A stretch of DNA of 64,000 nt from positions 1 through 64,000 of the forward strand of contig NZ_BMOC01000008.1 of assembly GCF_014646875.1 (NCBI RefSeq), written 5' to 3'. Source of the stretch: Halobellus salinus (GTDB lineage: Archaea; Halobacteriota; Halobacteria; Halobacteriales; Haloferacaceae). Position numbers and translations under genes: made by a program. The notes beneath the pieces are model-generated. The model was not told where the DNA came from, made no database searches, and saw only the letters and a list, made by a program, of their open reading frames with translations. Below are positions 43,390-52,817 of this stretch, one piece after another (the first letter of the stretch is position 1; each line of letters begins with the position of its first letter).

Positions 43390-43900
43390 TGGCCGCATAA
43401 ACCCCGATACCCTCCCCGGGAGGTCGTGTGTCGGTACGCGATTGCCGGCCGGAAACCCGCCCTCGGGCGGGAGTCCCGCGAGTCGGGCGGGACCCGAGGT
43501 CCCGCTGGAAGCCGGCGCGGAGCGTCGGCGATGGAACGAGCGGGACATCGATGGACGCGAGCGTCCGTCGGGGCCGGACGGGGCCGCGCTCTCGACGACG
43601 GTGACGGGAGAGTTCTCGTCAGCCACCCGGAACGCGACGCGTTCGGGTGCAGACGCGCGACGCAAGCAGTGAGGCGTTCACGGCGGTGCGCCGCCGTGGA
43701 CGCGGGAGTGCTCCGCGCTCCCGGTGGCTTCGCCGCCGAAGCCGTGCAAACGGGCGCGAAGCGCCCGTGAGCAGCGACCGCGGGAGCGACCCTGTGAGCG
43801 ACGAGGCGCGTCGTTCGAACGACAGCGAACCCACCGAATCGAGACCGCGGGGGCTTCCACGCCCGTCTCCCTCCGGTTCTCACCGAACTCTCCTCTCGTT
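43390..43900 (+). repeat. Dispersed repeat, copy B (longest)
   Basis: About 500 bp between divergent genes. Begins with a CATAAACCCC sequence that doubles as the hydrolase promoter, continues with ACGCGATTGCCGGCC, GCCGGCGCGGAGCGTCGGCG then ATGGAACGAGCGGGACAT (43511-43547), GGGGCCGCGCTCTCG (43580-43594), a GTTCACGGCGG segment (about 43677) and GAGACCGCGGGGGCTTCC (43841-43858). Copy C (reverse at 50.0-50.35 kb) aligns over most of the first half and the end; copy A over the second half. Confidence 0.75.
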
Positions 43901-44043
43901 AGACACTGCTCCCCAGGGCGTGTTCGCAGCCAGTGAGGTGGCGACCGAATCGCAATTCGACCGCTCGAAGGTGGTACCGGACGCCGTCTTGCGATTAGCT
44001 TGCGATGGGTTTATATAGTAATAGAACTAACGTGGAGTTAGGA
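43901..44043 (+). promoter_or_regulatory. Promoter of the Hsp20-like/Cdc48 pair
   Basis: GGGTTTATATAGTAATAG (44005-44022) contains a strong TATA element. The start codon at 44044 lies about 33 bases after it, giving a short leader. The 3' end of repeat copy B directly precedes this promoter. Confidence 0.7.
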
Positions 44044-44304
44044 ATGCCAATGAACACTGGACAAGAAGCCGGCAGCGACGGGCGGATGCTCCGCCGGTAC
44101 GACTACGACGACAGCTGGGTTCTCGCAGCGGACATCGGAGCGTCGGCCAACGACGTCGACGTCGACATCGACATCGTCGGGACGACCGCAATCGTCGTGG
44201 CCGACACCGGCAGCGGGGTCACCGAGGCGGAGTTCGAGCTCCCGGACGGCGACGCGACCGCCGAGGTCAGAAACGGCGTGGTGACGATCGAGGTGGACCG
44301 ATGA
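44044..44304 (+). CDS. Hsp20-like small protein (DUF7127-type)
   Basis: 86 residues from ATG 44044; a second ATG at 44050 is equally possible. Beta-sandwich pattern [20 protein letters not shown] and [20 protein letters not shown], ending VVTIEVDR, resembles the alpha-crystallin/CS fold. Haloarchaeal DUF7127 proteins commonly precede a cdc48 gene. It overlaps the following cdc48 by 4 bp (ATGA), suggesting it acts as an adaptor or cochaperone of that ATPase (inference). Confidence 0.8.
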   Translation: MPMNTGQEAGSDGRMLRRYDYDDSWVLAADIGASANDVDVDIDIVGTTAIVVADTGSGVTEAEFELPDGDATAEVRNGVVTIEVDR

Positions 44305-46562
44305 GACTCACCGTCAAGCCGCTCAAGCAGAAGGACGCCGGCCGCGGGCTCGCCGCGCTCGACCGCGAGGCGATCGAGGGACTCGATCTGGAAGGCGGCG
44401 ACTACATCCGGATCGACGGCAGCAACGGCACCGCCATCGCGCGGGTGTGGCCCGGCTACCCCGAGGACACCGGCACCGGGGTCGTCCGGATCGACGGCCG
44501 GCTTCGGCAACAGGCCAACGCCGGGATCGACGACACGGTCGACGTTGAGGCCGCAGATATCAAACCCGCGAAGTCGGTGTCGGTCGCGCTCCCGCAGAAC
44601 CTCCGGATCAGCGGGAACATCGGCGGCCACCTCCGCGACAAGCTCGCCGGCCAGCCCGTGACCGCGGGCCAGAACGTCCGGGTTCCCTTCGGGTTCGGGT
44701 TCATGAGCTCGTCGAACCAGCCGATCCCGCTGAAGATCGCCTCGACGGACCCCGACGGCACCGTTGTCGTCACCGACTCCACCGAGGTGTCGATCAGCCA
44801 GACGCCCGCCGAGGAGATCCAGTCGGGCAGCGACGCCGACGACGGCACCCCCTCTGTCACCTACGAGGACATCGGCGGCCTGGATCGGGAACTCGAACAG
44901 GTTCGGGAGATGATCGAGCTGCCTATGCGCCACCCCGAGCTGTTCCAGCGGCTCGGTATCGAGCCGCCGAAAGGCGTGCTGCTTCACGGCCCGCCGGGGA
45001 CCGGCAAGACGCTGATCGCGAAGGCGGTCGCAAACGAGATCGACGCCTCCTTCCACACCATCTCCGGCCCGGAGATCATGTCGAAGTATTACGGCGAATC
45101 GGAGGAGCAGCTCCGTGAGATCTTCGAGGAGGCCGAGGACGCCGCCCCGGCGATCGTGTTTGTCGACGAGCTCGACTCTATCGCGCCCAAGCGCGGCGAA
45201 GCCGGCGGCGACGTCGAACGCCGCGTGGTCGCCCAACTCCTCTCGCTCATGGACGGGCTCGACGAGCGCGGTGAGGTGGTCGTGATCGGCGCAACCAACC
45301 GCGTTGACGCCATCGACCCCGCGCTCCGCCGCGGCGGCCGGTTCGACCGCGAGATCGAAATCGGCGTCCCGGATAGAGAAGGCCGCAAGGAGATCCTCCA
45401 GGTCCACACGCGGAATATGCCGCTGACCGACGACGTCGACCTCGACGCCTACGCCGACAACACCCACGGGTTCGTGGGCGCCGACATCGCGAGCCTCGCA
45501 AAGGAGGCCGCTATGAACGCGCTCCGGCGCATCCGCCCGGAACTCGACCTCGAGGCCGACGAGATCGACGCCGAGGTCTTGGAGTCGCTGTCGGTCAACG
45601 AGCCGGACTTCAAAGGGGCCATCAAGGGGATCGAGCCTTCGGCGCTGCGTGAGGTCTTCGTGGAAGTCCCCGACGTGACCTGGGAGAACGTCGGCGGGCT
45701 CGAAGGCACCAAAGAGCGGCTCCGGGAGACCATCCAGTGGCCGTTGGAGTATCCGGAGGTCTTCGAGACCCTGGACATGCAGTCCGCGAAGGGCGTCCTC
45801 ATGTACGGTCCACCGGGGACCGGCAAGACGCTGCTCGCGAAGGCCGTCGCCAACGAGGCCGAGTCCAACTTCATCTCGGTGAAGGGGCCGGAACTCCTCG
45901 ATAAGTACGTCGGGGAGTCCGAGAAGGGGGTCCGCGAGATCTTCAAGAAGGCCCGCGAGAACGCCCCGACGGTGGTGTTCTTCGACGAGATCGACTCCAT
46001 CGCCACCGAGCGCGGGAGCAACACGGGTGACTCAGGCGTCTCCGAGCGCGTGGTGTCCCAGCTCCTGACCGAACTTGACGGGCTCGAAACGTTAGAGGAC
46101 GTGGTCGTGATCGCGACCACCAACCGCCCGGACCTGATCGACTCCGCACTGCTTCGGCCGGGGCGGCTGGACCGCCACGTCCACGTCCCGGTCCCCGACG
46201 AAGAGAGCCGCCGGGCGATCTTCGGGGTCCACACCGAGTTCAAGCCGCTGGCAGACGGCGTCGACCTCGACGACCTCGCAGCGAGAGCCGAGGGGTACGT
46301 CGGCGCCGACATCGAGGCGGTCTGCCGCGAGGCGTCGATGGCGGCCAGCCGGGAGTTCATCGACAGCGTCCAGAAGGAAGAAGTCGCCGAATCGGTCGGT
46401 AACGTCCGCGTGACGATGGACCACTTCGAGCAGGCGCTCGAGGAGGTCAACCCCAGCGTGACCGACGAAACCAGAGACCAGTACGAGCGGATCGAAGAAC
46501 GGTTCGACGCCAGCGAACCCGACCGCGGGCCCGAGGCCGGTATGGGCCGGACGTTCCAATAA
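44301..46562 (+). CDS. cdc48: AAA+ ATPase of the Cdc48/VAT family
   Basis: 753 residues. N-terminal double-psi barrel domain (residues 1-180), then two AAA+ modules each with GPPGTGKT (about 232-239 and 510-517), Walker [10 protein letters not shown] and FFDEIDSIA, and second-region arginine motifs. Ends AGMGRTFQ, similar to the hydrophobic C-terminus that docks proteasome or cofactors in VAT. Hexameric unfoldase for proteasomal and other substrates. Coupled to the small Hsp20-like gene. Confidence 0.97.
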   Translation: MRLTVKPLKQKDAGRGLAALDREAIEGLDLEGGDYIRIDGSNGTAIARVWPGYPEDTGTGVVRIDGRLRQQANAGIDDTVDVEAADIKPAKSVSVALPQNLRISGNIGGHLRDKLAGQPVTAGQNVRVPFGFGFMSSSNQPIPLKIASTDPDGTVVVTDSTEVSISQTPAEEIQSGSDADDGTPSVTYEDIGGLDRELEQVREMIELPMRHPELFQRLGIEPPKGVLLHGPPGTGKTLIAKAVANEIDASFHTISGPEIMSKYYGESEEQLREIFEEAEDAAPAIVFVDELDSIAPKRGEAGGDVERRVVAQLLSLMDGLDERGEVVVIGATNRVDAIDPALRRGGRFDREIEIGVPDREGRKEILQVHTRNMPLTDDVDLDAYADNTHGFVGADIASLAKEAAMNALRRIRPELDLEADEIDAEVLESLSVNEPDFKGAIKGIEPSALREVFVEVPDVTWENVGGLEGTKERLRETIQWPLEYPEVFETLDMQSAKGVLMYGPPGTGKTLLAKAVANEAESNFISVKGPELLDKYVGESEKGVREIFKKARENAPTVVFFDEIDSIATERGSNTGDSGVSERVVSQLLTELDGLETLEDVVVIATTNRPDLIDSALLRPGRLDRHVHVPVPDEESRRAIFGVHTEFKPLADGVDLDDLAARAEGYVGADIEAVCREASMAASREFIDSVQKEEVAESVGNVRVTMDHFEQALEEVNPSVTDETRDQYERIEERFDASEPDRGPEAGMGRTFQ

Positions 46563-46616
46563 GTCCGACCCGCCGTCACTCGTTTCCGACCTGTTTTAGG
46601 GAGCTGTTCTGCGCCG

Positions 46617-47684
46617 TCAGGATTCGGTCGCCGGATCAACACCGTCGTCTGGGGCCGGCTTCGGCGGAAGGTAGAACCGAACCGCGTTGCCCCGCGGTGT
46701 CCGGCGGTCGACCCCGATCTCCCCGCCCAGGGATTCGGTGCACCACCGCATCACGAACAGGCCGACGCCGGACCCGTGGAGGGTGCTGGTGCGGGCTTCC
46801 GGCCGGAACAGCACGTCGAGTTCGGCGTCGTCGATCGGCGGGTTCCGGTCGAGCACACTGATCTCCACGCGCCCGGTGTTGGGCGACCGACCGATCCGGA
46901 CCTCGACCGCCGGCACCGACGCGTCGTTGTGGACGATCGCGTTCTCGATCGCGTGCCGTAGCGCGTACGGGAACGCACGGTCGACGGCGATCCCGACGGT
47001 GTCGCGTTCGGTGACCGTGATCACCGCGTCCGGGTAGTCACCCCGACAGTCGGCGGCGATCTCCGAGACCGCCGTCGCGGCGTCACGAACCCTGCGGTTG
47101 GCCGGGTCGGCGGTGACTGCCTGTTGGATCTGCCTGACCGAGGCGGCGGCGTTGCCGAGTTCCGTCGCGGCGTCGGCGATGGTGGCGGCGGCGGCACGCA
47201 TCTCCCCGGGATCGTCGCCGCCCACGATCTCCTCGGCGTACCCCGAGAGTATCGCGGACTTGTTCCTGATGTCGTGCCGAAGGATACGCCAGAACAGCTC
47301 CGCACGATGCTTCGCGTCGTGGTGGTCAGTCACGTCCCGGATCTCCGCGCGGACCCACCGGGTGTCGTCGGCCCGGGGCGACACCCGGATCCGGACCCAC
47401 ACCAGTTCCCCGTCGCCGCGTTTCACCCGCCAGGTGAACTCTCGGGGGTCACCCTCCCACGCCGCGTGGAGCCGTTCGCGGAAGTCCGACGCCGAGAACG
47501 AGTAGGTGTTGGCGGTGTAGCGGTCGACGTCGAGCGACCGGAGCGTCGGGTGGTCGTAGCCGAGTATCGACGCCGCGCGGTCGTTGGTATCCACGATCGA
47601 GCCGTCCGTCGGATCGTACAGCGCGATTCCGACACACAGCGTGTCGTACGCCGGGGACAGTTCGGGGCTGCATCGCGAATCCAT
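46617..47684 (-). CDS. PAS-domain sensor histidine kinase
   Basis: 355 residues from [20 protein letters not shown] (47684; ATG six codons upstream also in frame). PAS domain at about 15-130 ([35 protein letters not shown] region [12 protein letters not shown]). Dimerisation/phosphoacceptor helix [12 protein letters not shown] with the phosphorylated His near residue 143. Catalytic domain with N-box [11 protein letters not shown] and G-box [12 protein letters not shown]. No membrane segment, so it senses a cytoplasmic signal. No response regulator nearby. Converges with cdc48. Confidence 0.9.
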   Translation of the reverse strand: MDSRCSPELSPAYDTLCVGIALYDPTDGSIVDTNDRAASILGYDHPTLRSLDVDRYTANTYSFSASDFRERLHAAWEGDPREFTWRVKRGDGELVWVRIRVSPRADDTRWVRAEIRDVTDHHDAKHRAELFWRILRHDIRNKSAILSGYAEEIVGGDDPGEMRAAAATIADAATELGNAAASVRQIQQAVTADPANRRVRDAATAVSEIAADCRGDYPDAVITVTERDTVGIAVDRAFPYALRHAIENAIVHNDASVPAVEVRIGRSPNTGRVEISVLDRNPPIDDAELDVLFRPEARTSTLHGSGVGLFVMRWCTESLGGEIGVDRRTPRGNAVRFYLPPKPAPDDGVDPATES

Positions 47685-47838
47685 ACGCGTAGCTGTCTCC
47701 ACCGGCGTGAGTTAGTACTCGCTATGAAGGGTATATACCGCTCCCGACCGGGGGAGTCCAGTCGACAGCCGCCGGACCGTGACGGGACGCGACAGTTGCT
47801 ACGGGCGGACTGGCCGCGGCGACTCTCTGGCCGATCAC

Positions 47839-48315
47839 CTACGCCGGGTCGGCTCCGAGACCGTCGAGGTCCTCGAGAATTGTTTCGGCGTGGCCCTCGG
47901 GCGAGACGCCCTCGTAGGCGAGCGCGACCTCGCCGTCCGGATCGATCACGTAGGTGTTACGGAACACGCCGTCGAACGTGTTGCCGAACATGTTCTTTTC
48001 GCCGTAGGAGTCGTACGCCGCCGCAACCGTGCCGTCCTCGTCGGACAGCAGCCGGAACGGGAGGTCGTACTCCGCCGCGAACGACGCGATGTCGTCGACC
48101 GGGTCGTCGCTGATTCCGAGCACCGCGACGTCGTGCTCCTCGAACGCTGCGTACCTGTCGCGGAAGCCGCACGCCTCGGTTGTGCACCCGGGCGTGTCCG
48201 CCCGCGGGTAGAAGTAGACGACAACGTGGTCGCCGCGGTGCGACGACAGCGACACGGGGTCGCCGCGGTGGTCGGACAGCTCGAATTCTGGCGCGGTATC
48301 GCCGGGAGCGAGCAT
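47839..48315 (-). CDS. bcp: Peroxiredoxin (Bcp/PrxQ type)
   Basis: 158 residues. Reduces peroxides with a thiol partner. PRADTPGCTTEACGFRD (residues 37-53) holds the peroxidatic Cys (Cys44) and the second Cys (Cys49) five residues on, the PrxQ spacing. AAYDSYGEKNMFGN is a typical BCP stretch. Start ATG 48315, close to a poor TATA. Downstream of an acetyltransferase gene on the same strand, 72 bp apart. Confidence 0.95.
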   Translation of the reverse strand: MLAPGDTAPEFELSDHRGDPVSLSSHRGDHVVVYFYPRADTPGCTTEACGFRDRYAAFEEHDVAVLGISDDPVDDIASFAAEYDLPFRLLSDEDGTVAAAYDSYGEKNMFGNTFDGVFRNTYVIDPDGEVALAYEGVSPEGHAETILEDLDGLGADPA

Positions 48316-48387
48316 CGCTTTCCTTTTCGAGGGCGGCGGTTTGAGACTGTCGGAGGGAGAAGACGTGGAGAAACCCCCGGTCCGGTG

Positions 48388-48954
48388 TCACTCGGCCGAA
48401 TCGAGTTCCTTGATCACGGTCGCGGGGGTCCCGCCAACGACGACGTCGTCGGGGACGTCCGACGTGACGACCGCCCCGGACGCGACGACCGCGTTGTCGC
48501 CGACCGTCACGCCGGGGTTGAGCACCGACCGCCCGCCGAGCCAGACGTTGTCGCCGACGGTGACGGGGGCGCCGGACTCCACGCCCGCGGCCCGGTCATC
48601 CGGGTCGAGCGGGTGGGTAGCGGTGTAGACGTGGACCCCCGGTCCGACGTCGCAGTCCCGGCCGATCTCCACCCGGCAGGCGTCCAACACGACGCAGTCG
48701 AAGTTGATGTAGGCGTTCTCACCGATGTGGATGTTGTACCCGTAGTCACACCGGAACGGCGGCTCAACGTGACACCCGTCGCCGAGACCGCCGAGGAGAG
48801 CCTCCAGGAGGCGGTGTCGCCGGTCGGAGTCGTCGGGCGTCGTCCGGGTGTACTGGTCGGTGAGTTCGCGCGCACGCTCCCGGTCGGCCACGAGTTCGGG
48901 GTCGTCGGGGTCGTACACCGCCCCGTTCAGCATCCGTTCTTTGGCTCCGTCCAT
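48388..48954 (-). CDS. Maltose/galactoside O-acetyltransferase (hexapeptide LbH fold)
   Basis: 188 residues from MDGAKERMLNGAVYDPDDPE. MERMLxG start and PFRCDYGYNIHIGENAYINF (about 75-94) are family hallmarks of LacA/Maa sugar O-acetyltransferases. The left-handed beta-helix repeats (VTVGDNVWLGGRSVLNPGVT then VTVGDNAVVASGAVV) and the catalytic His (YTATHPLDPDDR) are present. It acetylates the 6-hydroxyl of sugars; role in haloarchaea unknown. Confidence 0.92.
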   Translation of the reverse strand: MDGAKERMLNGAVYDPDDPELVADRERARELTDQYTRTTPDDSDRRHRLLEALLGGLGDGCHVEPPFRCDYGYNIHIGENAYINFDCVVLDACRVEIGRDCDVGPGVHVYTATHPLDPDDRAAGVESGAPVTVGDNVWLGGRSVLNPGVTVGDNAVVASGAVVTSDVPDDVVVGGTPATVIKELDSAE

Positions 48955-49031
48955 ACCGTCGGGAGGCCGGCCACGCCCAACACCCTTCCGGAACACCGCC
49001 CGGAGGCGTGTCCGCCGCCCGTTCGACAGCC

Positions 49032-49115
49032 TGATACTGTCGGCTATAACTACGTGAAGATTTTCGACACCCCGGGGTGTCGAAATACGTCACGCGACTA
49101 TAGCCGACAGTATGA
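49032..49115. mobile_element. 78-bp palindromic MITE, copy 2, overlapping a start codon
   Basis: Core 49035-49112, identical to the copy at 20845-20922 except for one base in the centre (CGAAATACG here, CAAAATACG there). TGA lies directly on both sides (49032-49034, 49113-49115). Its last base and the flanking TG form the ATG of the winged-helix gene starting at 49112. The element also replaces the usual promoter position of that gene. Confidence 0.85.
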
Positions 49116-49483
49116 ATATCCTCCTCGGAAACCGGACACACGTGATCGAACGAATCGAAAACGAGGTCGAGATGCTGGAGCGACACCTGCGGGTGCTTCG
49201 GCTGGTGATCCGGAACGAGCCGATCGGGATCGTCCAGCTCGCCGACGAGCTCTCGATCCCGGATCACAAGGTCCGGTACTCGCTGCGGGTCCTGGAAGAG
49301 GAGGGACTGATCGAGCCGACCGACCGGGGTGCGACGACGACCGATGACCTCCGAACGTACCTCAACGGGGCGAACGATCGGATCGATGGCCTCCGAGAGC
49401 GGGTCGGTGCGTTGGCGATCGGGGGAGGGTCGGGCGACCGCGACAACGCGGCGACCGCCGACACACGCGCGTCCGAGCCGTAG
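49112..49483 (+). CDS. Winged-helix DNA-binding protein with MITE-derived start
   Basis: 123 residues (MNILLGNRTHVIERIENEVE). ArsR/PadR-like winged helix from about 20 to 75: VEMLERHLRVLRLVIRNEPI, LADELSIPDHKVRYSLRVLE, EEGLIEPTDRGATTT. Haloarchaeal relatives of this small family begin with a similar MNxLLxxRT motif (recall), so the protein start is plausible although its ATG sits on the MITE edge. The C-terminal 45 residues are polar and disordered. The target is unknown. Confidence 0.82.
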   Translation: MNILLGNRTHVIERIENEVEMLERHLRVLRLVIRNEPIGIVQLADELSIPDHKVRYSLRVLEEEGLIEPTDRGATTTDDLRTYLNGANDRIDGLRERVGALAIGGGSGDRDNAATADTRASEP

Positions 49484-49520
49484 GCCGGCACCACCGGGCG
49501 TCGGAACCGGATGCGGTCAA

Positions 49521-49970
49521 CTATGTGGTGTGTTTGCCCTCGGAACCGACAGTCAACTCGAGCCGGAGGTCGGCACCGCCCGCCAAGGCGTCAACCAGCG
49601 CCCGGTCTATGTCTGCCGCCGCCGCGTCAGCGCCGACACACACCGTCCGGTTGTCCACGTACTCGCTGGTTCGCCCGACGTGGCTCCGCTCGTTCTCGAA
49701 GGAGAGTTCCGGGTGGCCGCGCCCCGTGATCGTGTCGGTGACGGTGGTCCCGTCGTCGGTGGTCGCGGTGAGCGTCGCGGTGACCGTCGCCGCCGGATCC
49801 TGACACGCGTCGACGAACGCGTCGTCGAAGTCTGCGGGCACCCGATCGGCGTCGACGGCGAGGATACAGTCGCCCGCGGGGGTGAGCCAGTCGTCGCTCG
49901 TCACCTCGAACGTACTCGTGTGTGCGGCAGAAACGTGCTCGTGGCCGCGTGCGTGGACGACTTCGTGCAC
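49521..49970 (-). CDS. DUF371 family protein
   Basis: 149 residues from a GTG (VHEVVHARGHEHVSAAHTST). DUF371 is an archaeal family of about 140 residues with an all-beta, single-domain fold and a conserved start HEV...RGHE; HxxGHxxV-type histidines here may bind a metal. GRGHPELSFENERSHVGR is also conserved-looking. A CGGATTTATGCGG promoter (minus strand, about 49990-50000) 26 bases upstream supports the GTG start. Function unknown. Copy C of the dispersed repeat lies upstream. Confidence 0.82.
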   Translation of the reverse strand: MHEVVHARGHEHVSAAHTSTFEVTSDDWLTPAGDCILAVDADRVPADFDDAFVDACQDPAATVTATLTATTDDGTTVTDTITGRGHPELSFENERSHVGRTSEYVDNRTVCVGADAAAADIDRALVDALAGGADLRLELTVGSEGKHTT

Positions 49971-50039
49971 ACACGACCGTGGATGCCACCCGCATAAATC
50001 CGACACGGTTCCGTCCGCCGGTCGGGGTCCGGCGCCGAG

Positions 50040-50352
50040 TGTGCGCGGCGCGGTCGGTACTGTTTGCTCGGGTACGAGGTCGGTGTGAACGCGACGGTGA
50101 GGACTTCTGAAGCCCCCGCGGTCTCGACTCGATGCGCTCGGTGTCGTGCGAACGACGCGCGCGTCGTTCGTGACCACGAGAGGGCGAAGCGTCCATCCAT
50201 GTCCCGCTCGTTCCATCGCCGGCGCTCCGCGCCGGCTTCCGGCGGAACCTCCGGTCCCACCCGCCCCGCAAGACTGCCGCCCACCGGCGAGTCTCCGGTC
50301 GGTCGTCGCGTAACTGCACGCGACCGCGCAGCCTCGCCGGTGGTTTATATGC
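50040..50352 (-). repeat. Dispersed repeat, copy C
   Basis: Read on the minus strand from 50352: GCATATAAACC, ACGCGACGACCGACCGG, a GCCGGCGCGGAGCGCCGGCG block with ATGGAACGAGCGGGACAT (50197-50237), GAGGGCGAAGC/GGTCACGAACGACGC (50163-50190) and GAGACCGCGGGGGCTT (50111-50126), then a degenerate tail with CAGTACCGACCGCG toward the DUF371 promoter. Same order as copies A and B. Outward TATA-like boxes are at both ends. Confidence 0.7.
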
Positions 50353-50594
50353 GGGTACGGCATCCCCTGACAGCCACTCACACGCCCTCGTTCAGGGTGT
50401 GTGAGGCGTTTCCACCCGATCTGGTATCCGGAAAATTTATATACTGTAGCCGCGAAAATACGAGTACCAGAACGCCTCCGGCGTTCCGGCGGCACAGCAC
50501 GCAGAATGATCGGGAACTCTTATCCACGGTTGGTAGTACTGGGCAAGCGGCCGCCACGGTCCGGAGCGGTGATGGTATCGAGGATTGATCACGC
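50353..50594 (+). promoter_or_regulatory. Promoter and leader of the coiled-coil gene
   Basis: AATTTATATACTG (50434-50446) is a strong TATA element. Transcription would start near 50470, leaving a leader of about 125 nt before the ATG at 50595. It contains GCCTCCGGCGTTCC-type GC hairpins. A second TATA-like box (GGTTTATATGC, 50342-50352) belongs to repeat copy C. No gene is seen. Confidence 0.5.
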
Positions 50595-51518
50595 ATGGTA
50601 ACGCAACAGGACGTTCTTCAGAACCACGACGTAGAAGCATTAAGCGAATCGAACAACATCGATCTCACCGACGACAAGCTCGAAAACGGCTCTAAGGGTC
50701 AGCTCATCAAGGTCGCCGGTCAGCTCCGAGATCGACGAAACGACCTGAACCAGATGGCCTCCGAGCGGGCGTCGGCCCGAGACGACCTCAACGCCAAGAC
50801 GCGCGAGAAGGTCGACGAGGCCCAAGACCACCGCGAGAACCGCGACGAGCTCAACGAGCAGGTCCAAGAACACAAGGAGAGTCGAAACGAGCTCAACGCG
50901 GAGGCCAACGAGCTCTTCGACGAGGTCGAGCAGATGAAAGAGGACCTAGAGCTCGACGACGGCAAGAACATCGAGGAGCTCGAAGACGAGATCGAGCAGC
51001 TCGAGTTCCGCCAACAGACCGAGGTCCTCTCCACCGAGGACGAGCGCGAACTCATCGAGAAGATCGAGGATAAACGCGACGAGCTCCGCGAAAAGAAGGA
51101 GAAAGTCGAAGATAGCGGCGAACTCGAAGCGCTCATCGAGGAGGCCGAGGAGGTCCGTTCGGAGGCCTCGAAACACCACCAGAAGGTCACCGAGCTCGCC
51201 GACGAGGCTCAGGAGCACCACAACCAGATGATCGAGGCCTACCGCGAGGCCGACGACATCCGCGACGAGGCCGACGAGATGCACGAACTGTTCGTGGAAG
51301 CCCAGGAGGCCGCCGACCGCCACCACGAAGACTTCGTCCGCGTCCAAAAGCGGCTCCGCGAACTCGACAAGCAGGAAGAGGAAGAACGGAAGGACGAGCG
51401 CGAGGAGGAGCGCGAGGCCGCAAAAGAAGAGGCCGAAGAGATCTACCAGAAGTTCAAGGAAGGCGAGACCCTCGACACCGAGGATCTCATGAAGCTCCAG
51501 AAAACGGGGCTTCTGTAG
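50595..51518 (+). CDS. Large coiled-coil protein
   Basis: 307 residues, almost entirely coiled coil from about 40 to 290, rich in Glu, Lys, Arg and Asp, with long heptad stretches (RRNDLNQMASERASARDDLN; EAHEHHNQMIEAY-like segments) and no membrane or catalytic motif. Haloarchaeal proteins of this kind are sometimes annotated as phosphoserine phosphatase by mistake; this one has no DxD motif. It has a C-terminal cap IYQKFKEGETLDTEDLMKLQ. Probably structural, perhaps a DNA-condensing or cytoskeletal scaffold (unknown). Terminator follows. Confidence 0.8.
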   Translation: MVTQQDVLQNHDVEALSESNNIDLTDDKLENGSKGQLIKVAGQLRDRRNDLNQMASERASARDDLNAKTREKVDEAQDHRENRDELNEQVQEHKESRNELNAEANELFDEVEQMKEDLELDDGKNIEELEDEIEQLEFRQQTEVLSTEDERELIEKIEDKRDELREKKEKVEDSGELEALIEEAEEVRSEASKHHQKVTELADEAQEHHNQMIEAYREADDIRDEADEMHELFVEAQEAADRHHEDFVRVQKRLRELDKQEEEERKDEREEEREAAKEEAEEIYQKFKEGETLDTEDLMKLQKTGLL

Positions 51519-51534
51519 TTCGAACTGAGCGACA

Positions 51535-51554
51535 CCGAGACGAGTCGGTTTTTT
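51535..51554 (+). terminator. Hairpin with T-run after the coiled-coil gene
   Basis: CCGA (51535-51538) pairs with TCGG (51545-51548), followed by TTTTTT (51549-51554). A T-run on the coding strand just 16 bp past the stop codon is the usual archaeal termination signal. Confidence 0.6.
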
Positions 51555-51618
51555 GTGATCGTGTTGTGACATCCCGTTGACCGGGAATTCTTTAGTGACG
51601 TGTCCCGTGACGTCGACT

Positions 51619-52731
51619 GTGACGACGCTGGTCCTCTGTGTCGACCGGTCCGACGACATCGGCCGGACCACGGGGCTCAAGAGCCCCATCGTGGGATGGG
51701 AGGCCGTCCAGTCGCTGGTCACGGACGTCGGCCTCGACGACCCCGAGGACTCACGTGTCAACTGCCTGCTGGAGACGCTCCGGGTGGCCCGCGACCTCCG
51801 GGACGACCGCGAGGAGCCGGTGCTCGCGGTGGTCTCCGGCGGCGGCGACTCCCTCGTTGGCGCCGACCGGTCGCTGTCGACGCAGGTTGACGACCTCGTT
51901 GCGGAGCACGACCCCGAGTCCGCGATTGTCGTTATCGACTCCGCAAACGACGAGCGGGTGATCCCGGTGATCGAAAGCCGGGTCCGCGTCGACTCCGTCG
52001 ACCGGGTGGTCGTGCGCCAGGCCCACGACATCGAGTCGACCTACTACCTCCTGAAGCAGTTCCTCGCGGACGAAGAGCTGCGGAGCACGGTATTGGTGCC
52101 GCTCGGCGCGACGCTGCTTTTGCTCCCCGTGCTCCTGACACAGTTTTCGACCGCGGTCGCACTCGCCGGGCTCGCCGGGCTCTTGGGTGCCGCGCTGTTG
52201 TACAAGGGACTGGCGGTCGACGACCTTCTCTCCGAGGTCCCCGAACGCGTGCGGTCGGCGCTGTACTCCGGACGGGTGTCGGTAGTGACCTACGCCGTCA
52301 GCTTCGGGCTGGCGCTGGTCGGCGCGTTCTTGGGCGCGCTCGCAGTCACGCCACAAGTCGGGCCGGAGTCGGCGATCGTGAGCGTGATGCAGTTCGCTTA
52401 CAGCGCGGTGCCGTGGCTGGCGTTGGCGGCGCTGACCGCGAGCACCGGCCGGCTGCTCGACGAACTCATCGGGAGCGACGGCGTGAGCACCCCATATCTG
52501 AACCTCCCGTTCGGCGTGATCGCGCTCGGACTCGTGGGCCGCGGCTTCACCGGGTGGTTCCTCCAACGGGAGTCGCTGCTCGCCGACCCACAGATCGCCG
52601 GCTACGCCGTGACGCCCCAACAGCGGCTCGCGGCGTTCATCGTTGCGGGGATCGTTGTCAGCCTCATCGGCGTGAAGGTTGCCGCGAGCGTGAGCAGCGA
52701 AACCTTAGAGGACGCGGTACAGAAGCAGTGA
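51619..52731 (+). CDS. DUF373 family membrane protein
   Basis: 370 residues from a GTG (VTTLVLCVDRSDDIGRTTGL), with CTTTAG-type promoter sequence about 26 bases upstream. DUF373: an N-terminal soluble alpha/beta part (LVLCVDRSDDIG, AVVSGGGDSLVGADRSLSTQ; residues 1-160) and about six C-terminal membrane helices. Archaea-wide family of unknown function. The Asp/Ser pattern could bind metal or nucleotide. Monocistronic after a T-run terminator. Confidence 0.82.
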   Translation: MTTLVLCVDRSDDIGRTTGLKSPIVGWEAVQSLVTDVGLDDPEDSRVNCLLETLRVARDLRDDREEPVLAVVSGGGDSLVGADRSLSTQVDDLVAEHDPESAIVVIDSANDERVIPVIESRVRVDSVDRVVVRQAHDIESTYYLLKQFLADEELRSTVLVPLGATLLLLPVLLTQFSTAVALAGLAGLLGAALLYKGLAVDDLLSEVPERVRSALYSGRVSVVTYAVSFGLALVGAFLGALAVTPQVGPESAIVSVMQFAYSAVPWLALAALTASTGRLLDELIGSDGVSTPYLNLPFGVIALGLVGRGFTGWFLQRESLLADPQIAGYAVTPQQRLAAFIVAGIVVSLIGVKVAASVSSETLEDAVQKQ

Positions 52732-52817
52732 CGCCGGATCCGGGGTGGGACCCGGCGCGCTGTGGTCCCGCGGATCGCACCACTGAAGCGTCTGGTGCGT
52801 CGGAGTACACGCGAGCG

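Noticed and set aside
42911-43672. 253-residue plus-strand protein running into repeat B
   Set aside because: First part is antisense to the alpha/beta hydrolase; second part is repeat DNA.
49901-50284. 127-residue minus-strand protein over repeat C
   Set aside because: Basic low-complexity translation of the repeat; the same block in copies A and B is read in other frames with gaps, so the conservation is at DNA level.
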